DNA of 64,000 nt, from positions 4,712,001 through 4,776,000 of the forward strand of contig NZ_CP098740.1 in NCBI RefSeq assembly GCF_026167665.1, given 5' to 3'. Origin of the DNA: Streptomyces drozdowiczii. GTDB lineage: Bacteria > Actinomycetota > Actinomycetes > Streptomycetales > Streptomycetaceae. This document shows positions 55,776 to 64,000 of this stretch, in pieces. The notes under the pieces are model-generated. The model made no database searches, was not told the origin of the DNA, and saw only the letters and a program-made list of their open reading frames with translations. The translations under genes were made by a program, and so were the position numbers. Every line of letters begins with the position of its first letter. The stretch's first letter is position 1.

Positions 55776-55921
55776 CACCTGCGCCCAAGCCCGCGCCAGC
55801 CGTTCTGTTTGCCTCGAACGCCTCAATGGTGGTCGAATGCATGCTCGTCGGCGGGCCGCTGCTCCGACAACGACGTCTGCCCTCCGGCCCGAGGTGAACG
55901 AGTGCCCGGGAGTGTGTGGAG

Positions 55922-56806
55922 ATGTTCGGCCGTTGGTTCGGAAACAAGGGTGCGACGGGTGCCGCTCGGGGCAACGCCCTCGCCGGACTGATGGTGCCGG
56001 ACTCGGCGGGTGTGCTCAGCTGCCGGGTGCTCGACCCGGTCAACGAGCCCGTGGCACTGGCGGAGTTCGTACTGACGGACCGGGCGGGGCGCAAGGTGGT
56101 CGGGGGCGAGACCGACCCGTACGGCAGTGTCATGGCCACGATTCCGGCGGGGGAGTACCGGCTGGCCGTCACGGCGGAGGGGTTCACCCCCTTCCACGGT
56201 TCGGCCACGGTGACCGAGGGCGGCCATGCGAGCCTCGGCGATGTGACCCTCCAGATCGCCGCCCCGCCGCAGCTGCCCGAGCCGGGCGACTGGGAGATCG
56301 AACCGATGCACTCCCAGATCGGGTTCACCGCCCGGCACATCGGGATGGCCCGCATCCACGGCCGGTTCAACACCTTCGCGGGGGCGGTGCGGATCGCCGA
56401 CCGGATGGAGGACTCTGCGATGCACGTCGTCATCGACGCCGCGTCGATCGACACGAACGTGCAGATGCGCGACGACCACTTGCGCTCCAGCGACTTCCTG
56501 GACGTCGGGCGCTACCCGACGCTGGAGTTCTACAGCGACCGCTTCGTGCACCGGGGCGGCACCCGCTGGGGGGTGAGCGGTGCGCTCACGCTGCACGGGG
56601 TGAGCCGTACGGTGACCCTCGACACCCAGTACCTCGGGCTCGGCAACGGCATGGAGGGCGAGTCCCGGGCGGCCTGCCGCGCCACCACGCAGCTGCACCG
56701 CGAGGACTTCACGCTCACCTGGCAGACCATGCTCGCCCGCGGCATCGCGGTCGTCGGCCCGAGCATCTCCATCGAGATGGACGTCCAGATCGTCCCGAAG
56801 GGCTGA
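55922..56806 (+). CDS. YceI family protein with N-terminal carboxypeptidase-regulatory-like domain
   Basis: The C-terminal half is a YceI lipocalin-like domain, with WEIEPMHSQIGFTARHIGMARIHG and TLEFYSDRFVHRGG. Such domains bind isoprenoid-type lipids. The N-terminal 110 residues resemble a CNA-B/CarboxypepD_reg-like beta sandwich (LAEFVLTDRAGRKVVGGETDPYGS). No signal peptide is seen, which is unusual, since many YceI proteins are periplasmic. The start could be GTG 55916 or ATG 55922. Confidence 0.88.
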   Translation: MFGRWFGNKGATGAARGNALAGLMVPDSAGVLSCRVLDPVNEPVALAEFVLTDRAGRKVVGGETDPYGSVMATIPAGEYRLAVTAEGFTPFHGSATVTEGGHASLGDVTLQIAAPPQLPEPGDWEIEPMHSQIGFTARHIGMARIHGRFNTFAGAVRIADRMEDSAMHVVIDAASIDTNVQMRDDHLRSSDFLDVGRYPTLEFYSDRFVHRGGTRWGVSGALTLHGVSRTVTLDTQYLGLGNGMEGESRAACRATTQLHREDFTLTWQTMLARGIAVVGPSISIEMDVQIVPKG

Positions 56807-56829
56807 TCCCCCGCCCTGCGGGGCCGGTC

Positions 56830-57075
56830 CTACGGGGCCTCCAGCCACCCCTCGTACTCCGCGGCGAACGCGTCGAGCGCCGCCGGGTCGAGACGGTGGT
56901 CCGGGTCCTCCACGACGACCAGCCACTGGGCGTCCTCGGCGTCGTCCTCGCCGGCCAGCGCGTCCCGTACGAGCTGCGGTTCGTCCGTGACGCCGAAGCG
57001 GTCGGCCAGTTCCTCAGCCGCCTCCTCGGCCGCATCGCGGTCGGGCAGCACCAGTACGTGTCTCTCATCGCTCAC
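56830..57075 (-). CDS. Conserved acidic hypothetical protein (81 aa)
   Basis: The short acidic protein has [23 protein letters not shown] followed by LVRDALAGEDDAEDAQWLVVVEDP. This pattern suggests a small alpha/beta fold. The GTG start at 57075 is used. I do not recognise a function. It lies between the YceI gene and holA, convergent to the former and divergent from the latter, and homologues are known to me only as Streptomyces hypotheticals. Confidence 0.75.
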   Translation of the reverse strand: MSDERHVLVLPDRDAAEEAAEELADRFGVTDEPQLVRDALAGEDDAEDAQWLVVVEDPDHRLDPAALDAFAAEYEGWLEAP

Positions 57076-57158
57076 GTACTCATTCTCGGGTACGGGGGAC
57101 GGCGCGGCGGACCCGGCCGCGACCGGGCTGTCAGTGGCCCGTGGGATGCTGGACGGCG

Positions 57159-58154
57159 ATGGCCACCAGAAGGAATTCCACCGACGATCCGCTCGCCCCG
57201 CTCACGCTCGCCGTGGGGCAGGAGGACCTGCTCCTCGACCGCGCCGTGCAGCAGGTGGTGGCGGCCGCGCGCGCCGCCGACGCCGACACGGACGTCCGGG
57301 ACCTCACCCCCGACCAGCTCCAGCCGGGCACGCTGGCCGAGTTGACCAGCCCCTCGCTCTTCGCCGAGCGCAAGGTCGTGGTCGTGCGCAACGCGCAGGA
57401 TCTGAGCGCGGACACGATCAAGGACGTCAAGAAGTATCTGGACGACCCGGTCGAGGAGATCACCCTCGTCCTGCTGCACGCGGGCGGCGCCAAGGGCAAG
57501 GGGCTGCTCGACGCGGCCCGCAAGGCGGGGGCCCGCGAGGTCGCGTGCCCGAAGACGACGAAGCCGGCCGAGCGGTTGTCCTTCGTCCGGGGGGAGTTCC
57601 GCGCGCTGGGGCGGTCCGCGACGCCCGAGGCGTGCCAGGCGCTGGTCGACTCCATCGGTAGCGACCTGCGGGAGCTGGCCAGCGCGGTGTCGCAGCTCGT
57701 CGCGGACATCGAGGGCACGATCGACGAGGCGGTCGTCGGGCGCTACTACACGGGGCGGGCCGAGGCGTCCAGCTTCACGGTCGCCGACCGTGCCGTCGAG
57801 GGGCGGGCGGCGGAGGCACTGGAGGCCCTGCGCTGGTCGCTGTCCACGGGGGTGGCGCCCGTCCTGATCACCAGTGCGCTGGCGCAGGGTGTCCGCGCCA
57901 TCGGCAAGCTGTCCTCGGCGCGCGGGGGGCGGCCGGCGGATCTCGCGCGGGAGCTGGGCATGCCGCCGTGGAAGATCGACCGGGTGCGGCAGCAGATGCG
58001 GGGGTGGACGCCGGACGGGGTCGCCGTGGCGCTGCGGGCCGTCGCGGAGGCGGACGCGGGGGTGAAGGGGGGCGGGGACGACCCCGAATACGCGTTGGAG
58101 AAGGCGGTGGTGGCCGTGGCGGGGGCCGCGCGGGGCGGGCGTAGCCCGCGGTAG
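57159..58154 (+). CDS. holA: DNA polymerase III subunit delta
   Basis: HolA is the clamp-loader subunit that opens the beta clamp. The 331-residue protein shows LTLAVGQEDLLLDRAVQQVVAAA at the start and SLFAERKVVVVRNAQDLS. LLHAGGAKGKGLLDAARKAGAREVACP and a C-terminal collar-like helical domain follow. It lies next to comEC and rpsT, as in many actinobacteria. ATG at 57159 is chosen over an in-frame ATG six codons upstream. Confidence 0.94.
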   Translation: MATRRNSTDDPLAPLTLAVGQEDLLLDRAVQQVVAAARAADADTDVRDLTPDQLQPGTLAELTSPSLFAERKVVVVRNAQDLSADTIKDVKKYLDDPVEEITLVLLHAGGAKGKGLLDAARKAGAREVACPKTTKPAERLSFVRGEFRALGRSATPEACQALVDSIGSDLRELASAVSQLVADIEGTIDEAVVGRYYTGRAEASSFTVADRAVEGRAAEALEALRWSLSTGVAPVLITSALAQGVRAIGKLSSARGGRPADLARELGMPPWKIDRVRQQMRGWTPDGVAVALRAVAEADAGVKGGGDDPEYALEKAVVAVAGAARGGRSPR

Positions 58155-58187
58155 TCCGGTGCGGTGGTGGCCCTGTGCGCCGCGGTC

Positions 58188-58253
58188 GTCCTCAAACGCC
58201 GGACGGGCTGGTTTCGCCGTGCGGGCTCAGGTGTCCTCGAGCGCCGGACGGGC
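58188..58253 (+). repeat. Two REP-like intergenic elements
   Basis: GTCCTCAAACGCCGGACGGGC (58188-58208) and GTCCTCGAGCGCCGGACGGGC (58233-58253) differ at two bases and start 45 bases apart. By recollection this GTCCTCAA(A/T)CGCCGGACGGGCT motif is a frequent Streptomyces intergenic repeat. Confidence 0.8.
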
Positions 58254-58275
58254 CCGTTCGCCCTGCCCATGCCGA

Positions 58276-58311
58276 AGGCCCCGGCGTCCTGGGGAAAGGA
58301 CTTCGGGGCCT
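58276..58311. terminator. Bidirectional terminator between holA and rpsT
   Basis: AGGCCCCG (58276-58283) pairs with CGGGGCCT (58304-58311), with a smaller GTCC/GGAC stem inside. It lies between convergent genes. Confidence 0.7.
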
Positions 58312-58432
58312 CGGGTTCAGATGGGTGCGTCGCACCCGCGTGGCGAACGCAGGTTCGGTGTGCGGCGCGGGGGCCGGGACGGAGCGGGGTAGAGGGCCCG
58401 CTTGATCCGGTCCGGCGGTGGGATCAGATCGC

Positions 58433-58699
58433 TCAGCCCTGGAGGGTGGCAGCCTTGGAGGCCAGCGCCGACTTCTTGTTGGCGGCGGCGTTCTTGTGGA
58501 TGACACCCTTCGAGACGGCCTTGTCCAGCTGACGGGACGCGGCGCGCACGGCGACGGTGGCCTTCTCGACGTCGCCGGCGGCGACGGCCTCGCGGGCCTT
58601 GCGGATCGCGGTCTTGAGCGACGACTTGACGGCCTTGTTGCGCAGGCGCGCCTTCTCGTTCGTCTTGTTCCGCTTGATCTGGGACTTGATGTTCGCCAC
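58433..58699 (-). CDS. rpsT: 30S ribosomal protein S20
   Basis: S20 binds 16S rRNA early in 30S assembly. The 88-residue protein reads [21 protein letters not shown] at the start and has the Lys/Ala-rich helical body typical of S20. It is encoded opposite to holA and lepA, with its own promoter (58775-58804) and a leader of about 69 bases. Confidence 0.98.
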   Translation of the reverse strand: MANIKSQIKRNKTNEKARLRNKAVKSSLKTAIRKAREAVAAGDVEKATVAVRAASRQLDKAVSKGVIHKNAAANKKSALASKAATLQG

Positions 58700-58774
58700 G
58701 AAAGAGCCTTTTCAGGTTCGTTGGATCTTCGATGTGTGTCCGCGCGGCCCGAGAGCCACATGGCACAGCTGTCC

Positions 58775-58804
58775 ACGGTAGCAGGACCGGTCCGACCGGC
58801 CCAA
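58775..58804 (-). promoter_or_regulatory. Promoter of rpsT
   Basis: On the minus strand TTGGGC and TACCGT are separated by 18 bases. Transcription would start near 58768. Confidence 0.55.
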
Positions 58805-58913
58805 ACCGGTCGCCGCCCCGCAGGCGTGGGACGATGGAGGCTACGTACAGATCCGCCCCGACCCGAACCGACCCGAGACACGGCGTCCGGCGTCTCAAGA
58901 ATCAGGACCCTGC

Positions 58914-60788
58914 GTGCCCGCGACTCCTCTCCACGTGCCCGAGCCGAGCCGTACCGACCCGGCGCTGATCCGCAACTTCTGCATCATCGCGCACATCGAC
59001 CACGGCAAGTCGACCCTTGCCGACCGGATGCTCCAGCTCACCGGGGTGGTCGACCAGCGGCAGATGCGCGCTCAGTACCTCGACCGGATGGACATCGAGC
59101 GCGAGCGCGGCATCACCATCAAGTCCCAGGCGGTCCGGCTGCCCTGGGCGCCGACCACCGGTGAGGGCCAGGGCAGCACCCATGTCCTCAACATGATCGA
59201 CACGCCGGGCCACGTCGACTTCACCTACGAGGTCTCCCGGTCGCTGGCCGCCTGCGAGGGCACGATCCTGCTGGTCGACGCCGCGCAGGGCATCGAGGCC
59301 CAGACCCTGGCCAACCTCTACCTGGCGATGGAGAACGACCTCACCATCGTCCCGGTGCTCAACAAGATCGACCTGCCGGCCGCCCAGCCCGAGAAGTTCT
59401 CCGAGGAGCTGGCCAGCCTCATCGGCTGCCAGCCGGAGGACGTGCTCAAGGTCTCCGCGAAGACCGGCATGGGCGTGGACGCGCTGCTCGACCGCGTCGT
59501 CCGGGACATCCCGGCGCCCGTCGGTGACGCCGACGCGCCCGCCCGCGCGATGATCTTCGACTCGGTCTACGACTCGTACCGGGGCGTCGTCACGTACGTC
59601 CGTGTCGTCGACGGTTCGCTCAACAAGCGCGAGCGGATCCGGATGATGTCGACCGGCGCCACCCACGAGCTGCTGGAGATCGGTGTCTCCTCGCCGGAGA
59701 TGACGCCCTCCGACGGCATCGGCGTCGGCGAGGTCGGCTACATCATCACCGGCGTGAAGGACGTCCGGCAGTCCAAGGTCGGTGACACGATCACCTCGCT
59801 GAACAACGGTGCGACCGAGGCGCTGGGCGGCTACAAGGACCCCAAGCCGATGGTGTTCTCCGGGCTCTACCCGCTGGACGGCTCGGACTACCCGGACCTG
59901 CGCGAGGCCCTGGACAAGCTCCAGCTCAACGACGCCGCCCTGGTGTACGAGCCGGAGACCTCCGCGGCGCTCGGCTTCGGCTTCCGCGTCGGCTTCCTCG
60001 GCCTGCTCCACCTGGACGTGGTCCGCGAGCGGCTGGAGCGCGAGTTCGGCCTCGACCTCATCGCCACCGCGCCCAACGTGGTCTACCGGGTCGAGATGGA
60101 GGACGGCACCGAGCACACCGTCACCAACCCGAGTGAATTCCCCGAGGGCAAGATCGACAAGGTGCACGAGCCGGTCGTCCGGGCCACGGTCCTGGCGCCC
60201 AGCGAGTTCATCGGCGCGATCATGGAGCTGTGCCAGCAGCGCCGCGGCACCCTCCTCGGCATGGACTACCTCTCCGAGGACCGCGTCGAGATCCGCTACA
60301 CGCTGCCGCTCGCGGAGATCGTCTTCGACTTCTTCGACCAGCTGAAGTCCAAGACCCGGGGCTACGCCTCCCTCGACTACGAGCCCACCGGCGAGCAGTC
60401 GGCCCAGCTGGTCAAGGTCGACATCCTGCTGCACGGCGACAAGGTCGACGCGTTCTCCGCGGTCACGCACAAGGACAAGGCGTACGCGTACGGTGTGCGC
60501 CTCGTCGCCAAGCTGCAGAAGCTCATCCCCCGGCAGAACTTCGAGGTGCCGATCCAGGCGGCCATCGGCTCCCGGGTCATCGCCCGCGAGACCGTCCGCG
60601 CCATCCGCAAGGACGTCCTCGCCAAGTGCTACGGCGGCGACATCTCCCGTAAGCGCAAGCTGCTGGAGAAGCAGAAGGAAGGCAAGAAGCGGATGAAGAT
60701 GGTCGGCAACGTGGAGGTGCCGCAGGACGCGTTCATCTCCGTGCTGTCGACCGACGAGTCCGCCGGGGAAGGCAAGGCCAAGAAGTAG
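58914..60788 (+). CDS. lepA: Elongation factor 4 (LepA)
   Basis: LepA is a translational GTPase that can back-translocate stalled ribosomes. The 624-residue protein has the P-loop [18 protein letters not shown] and [11 protein letters not shown] in the G domain. EF-G-like domains and the LepA-specific C-terminal domain, with [13 protein letters not shown] near the end, follow. The GTG at 58914 gives the normal N-terminus. A perfect 21-bp hairpin follows. Confidence 0.97.
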   Translation: MPATPLHVPEPSRTDPALIRNFCIIAHIDHGKSTLADRMLQLTGVVDQRQMRAQYLDRMDIERERGITIKSQAVRLPWAPTTGEGQGSTHVLNMIDTPGHVDFTYEVSRSLAACEGTILLVDAAQGIEAQTLANLYLAMENDLTIVPVLNKIDLPAAQPEKFSEELASLIGCQPEDVLKVSAKTGMGVDALLDRVVRDIPAPVGDADAPARAMIFDSVYDSYRGVVTYVRVVDGSLNKRERIRMMSTGATHELLEIGVSSPEMTPSDGIGVGEVGYIITGVKDVRQSKVGDTITSLNNGATEALGGYKDPKPMVFSGLYPLDGSDYPDLREALDKLQLNDAALVYEPETSAALGFGFRVGFLGLLHLDVVRERLEREFGLDLIATAPNVVYRVEMEDGTEHTVTNPSEFPEGKIDKVHEPVVRATVLAPSEFIGAIMELCQQRRGTLLGMDYLSEDRVEIRYTLPLAEIVFDFFDQLKSKTRGYASLDYEPTGEQSAQLVKVDILLHGDKVDAFSAVTHKDKAYAYGVRLVAKLQKLIPRQNFEVPIQAAIGSRVIARETVRAIRKDVLAKCYGGDISRKRKLLEKQKEGKKRMKMVGNVEVPQDAFISVLSTDESAGEGKAKK

Positions 60789-60804
60789 TCCCGGCAGGCA
60801 GACC

Positions 60805-60850
60805 GAACGGGCCCCCGTGCCGCAGCACGCTGCGGCACGGGGGCCCGTTC
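60805..60850 (+). terminator. Terminator after lepA, perfect 21-bp stem
   Basis: Bases 60805-60825 (GAACGGGCCC...) pair exactly with 60830-60850, leaving a four-base CACG loop. A short T-containing tail follows. Confidence 0.92.
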
Positions 60851-60876
60851 GTTATCAAGCGGCGTCCGATTGCCCC

Positions 60877-60905
60877 TTACGCGGGGCGCGCGGGCGCTCT
60901 ACCCT
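60877..60905 (+). promoter_or_regulatory. Promoter of the acyl-CoA synthetase gene
   Basis: TTACGC (60877-60882) and TACCCT (60900-60905) have a 17-base spacer. The start would be near 60912. Confidence 0.5.
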
Positions 60906-60921
60906 GATCACGACTTCTTAG

Positions 60922-60935
60922 TTACTCGCCAGTTA
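60922..60935. promoter_or_regulatory. Candidate TetR-type operator before the acyl-CoA synthetase gene
   Basis: TTACTCGCCAGTTA is a near-perfect inverted repeat (TTACT-N4-AGTTA) placed about ten bases after the predicted transcription start. It resembles operators of TetR-family fatty-acid regulators, so an acyl-CoA-responsive repressor is plausible. Confidence 0.5.
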
Positions 60936-61004
60936 AGCAAGCGGGATCGCAGCACGTAGACGCAGACAGCAGCAAGCACCATCGCCGCAGGCCCGGAGGA
61001 TGTC

Positions 61005-62894
<1,890 letters not shown>

Positions 62895-62930
62895 CCCGCG
62901 CCCGCGGCACCTTCGCACGCCCCCCGAAAG

Positions 62931-62954
62931 CCCCCGCGCGCTCCGGCGCGGGGG
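62931..62954 (+). terminator. Terminator after the acyl-CoA synthetase gene
   Basis: CCCCCGCGC (62931-62939) pairs with GCGCGGGGG (62946-62954). The loop is GCTCCG. Confidence 0.75.
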
Positions 62955-63099
62955 GCCGGCGCGTTCTCGCCGCAACCTCTTCACCACCCACTTCGGTAAC
63001 TCGGCGCGTATGTGAAGGGCCGATCTGTCACTCTGTCCGTGTCGTCAGCGGCGCACCACGGAGAAACAGGCAGAGCGAGAACAGGTCAGGAGCCGCCCT

Positions 63100-64000
63100 G
63101 TGGGGTCCATTCCCTTGCAGCGGGACATCGTGCAGCGTCCCGGAAACACCGCCGCCACAGGCACACAGCCGGTCGCCCGGACCAGCCTGCCCGGCAACCT
63201 CCTCGCGCCCGCCGCGGCCCGGCGCTTCGTCACCGCCGCGCTGGACGAGTGGACCGGCCTCGGGCTGCCCGCCGCGGTCGGGTTCAGCGAGCGGCTGTCC
63301 GATGACGCCGCGATGATCGTCAGCGAGCTGGTGACCAACGCCGTCGTCCACGCGGGCACTGCGGTCGACCTGCTCTTCCGGCTGGAGGAGGCCACCGAGG
63401 ACGAGCAGTCCGCACTGGTCCTGGAGGTCTCCGACCACCACCCCGGCCGCACCGTCCGCGGCGACCACGCGCACAGCGCCGAGGGCGTGGGCGAGCCCGC
63501 CGACTACGGGCGCGGCCTGGACATCGTCGCCGCCCTCGCCGAGCGGTGGGGCATCACCTACCGCACCGGTACGAAGACCGTCTGGGCCCGGCTCCCCGTG
63601 GACGACTGGAACCCGTTCCCGGAGGGGCGCGGCGAGAGCGGGCTCGACCGCGGGCTGCGCGCCGCCGAGCTGCTGGCCCCGACCGCCCGGCGCACCGCCC
63701 GCGACGACGGGGACTGGGCCGGGCGCGGGGCGCTCTCCTTCCTCGCCGAGGCGTCCGACCTGCTGGCCGGGCAGCTGGACGAGGACATCGTGGCGGCCCT
63801 CGCCGGGCAGTTACTCGTCCCCCGCCTCGCCGACTGGTGCGCGATCTGGCTGGAGCCCGAGAGCGGCGGCCCCGCGGCCGTCCCCCGCCTCGCCAAGGTC
63901 TGGCACGTCGACGAGGAGCGGACCGGGCCGCTGCGCGCCCTGCTGGAGGGCGACCCGCTCCGGCTCCCCGAGCGCGTCGGCACCGGTGCCGTGTCCATGC
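63100..64000 (+). CDS. HATPase / SpoIIE-family protein phosphatase (3' end cut by window; contains a TTA codon)
   Basis: The frame is open from the GTG at 63100 to the window edge. CAGGAG precedes the start. Residues about 25-165 form an anti-sigma-factor-type HATPase domain, with SELVTNAVVHAGT and YGRGLDIVAALAERWG. A region that looks like a GAF-type sensor follows, so a C-terminal SpoIIE (PP2C) phosphatase domain is expected beyond the window. Such proteins regulate sigma factors. Codon 238 is TTA (63811-63813), so translation may need the bldA tRNA. Confidence 0.85.
   Translation, partial: MGSIPLQRDIVQRPGNTAATGTQPVARTSLPGNLLAPAAARRFVTAALDEWTGLGLPAAVGFSERLSDDAAMIVSELVTNAVVHAGTAVDLLFRLEEATEDEQSALVLEVSDHHPGRTVRGDHAHSAEGVGEPADYGRGLDIVAALAERWGITYRTGTKTVWARLPVDDWNPFPEGRGESGLDRGLRAAELLAPTARRTARDDGDWAGRGALSFLAEASDLLAGQLDEDIVAALAGQLLVPRLADWCAIWLEPESGGPAAVPRLAKVWHVDEERTGPLRALLEGDPLRLPERVGTGAVSM

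Noticed and set aside
52030..57345. A 1771-codon open frame on the plus strand
   Set aside because: It overlaps comEC, the PPOX gene in antisense, NAT and YceI in shifted frames, and its composition is Arg/Gly/Ala noise.

Overview
This is a high-GC actinobacterial chromosome segment, almost certainly Streptomyces. Codons are strongly biased to G/C in the third position. The window holds the sporulation-type mreBCD-pbp2-rodA cluster, a very large lysine- and repeat-rich RNase E/G, and conserved Streptomyces neighbours (comEA-comEC-holA-rpsT-lepA and nadD-LCP-rsfS). The only in-frame TTA codon I found lies in a regulatory gene at the right edge. The left edge cuts folC and the right edge cuts a SpoIIE-type phosphatase gene.

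Layout. 1-2.3 kb: folC, a DUF4233 membrane protein, ndk. 2.5-8.8 kb: the mre/rod cell-wall elongation and spore-wall cluster. 8.8-19 kb: a CYTH-CHAD protein, a B12-type radical SAM protein, a repeat-built hydrophobic protein, a DUF2344 protein and RNase E/G. 19-31.5 kb: the ribosomal block rplU-rpmA-obg, flanked by sugar-nucleotide and wall-polymer genes. These are galU, a nucleotidyltransferase and a glycerol-1-phosphate dehydrogenase on one side, and a GT2/TagF fusion, galE and rmlABDC on the other. 31.6-42 kb: proB and proA with conserved small and membrane proteins, a HtpX-like protease, nadD, an LCP ligase, rsfS and a histidine phosphatase. 42-45.2 kb: two identical tRNA-Ala(GGC) genes bracketing a regulator/MFS pair and a small zinc-ribbon gene. 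45.2-58 kb: leuS behind a leader peptide with three Leu codons, a membrane protein, degV, comEA, comEC, NAT, a YceI protein and holA. 58-64 kb: rpsT, lepA, fadD and the truncated SpoIIE-like gene.

How the genes work together. Much of the window serves the cell envelope. MreBCD/PBP2/RodA direct peptidoglycan synthesis. GalU, GalE and RmlABCD make activated hexoses. The nucleotidyltransferase and G1P dehydrogenase may make a CDP-polyol. The TagF-like fusion would polymerise a polyol-phosphate chain, and the LCP protein would attach an anionic polymer to peptidoglycan. The rest is core translation (rplU, rpmA, obg, rsfS, leuS, rpsT, lepA, tRNA), replication (holA), proline and NAD synthesis and lipid activation.

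Caution on sequence quality. At least eight and probably ten single-base losses break otherwise normal genes (mreC, CYTH-CHAD, rne three times, a membrane protein at 34.9 kb, LCP, MFS twice, comEA). Every one can be placed in a run of four or five G or C that restores the frame if one base longer. This looks like homopolymer under-calling in the assembly rather than real gene decay, so I list these genes at full extent.

Regulatory highlights: a structured three-way-junction leader before rplU with a well-spaced promoter, the leuS leader peptide and terminator, several TAnnnT boxes 6-8 nt before start codons (leaderless mRNAs), and a TetR-type operator candidate before fadD. No gene-free stretch longer than 300 bases occurs.
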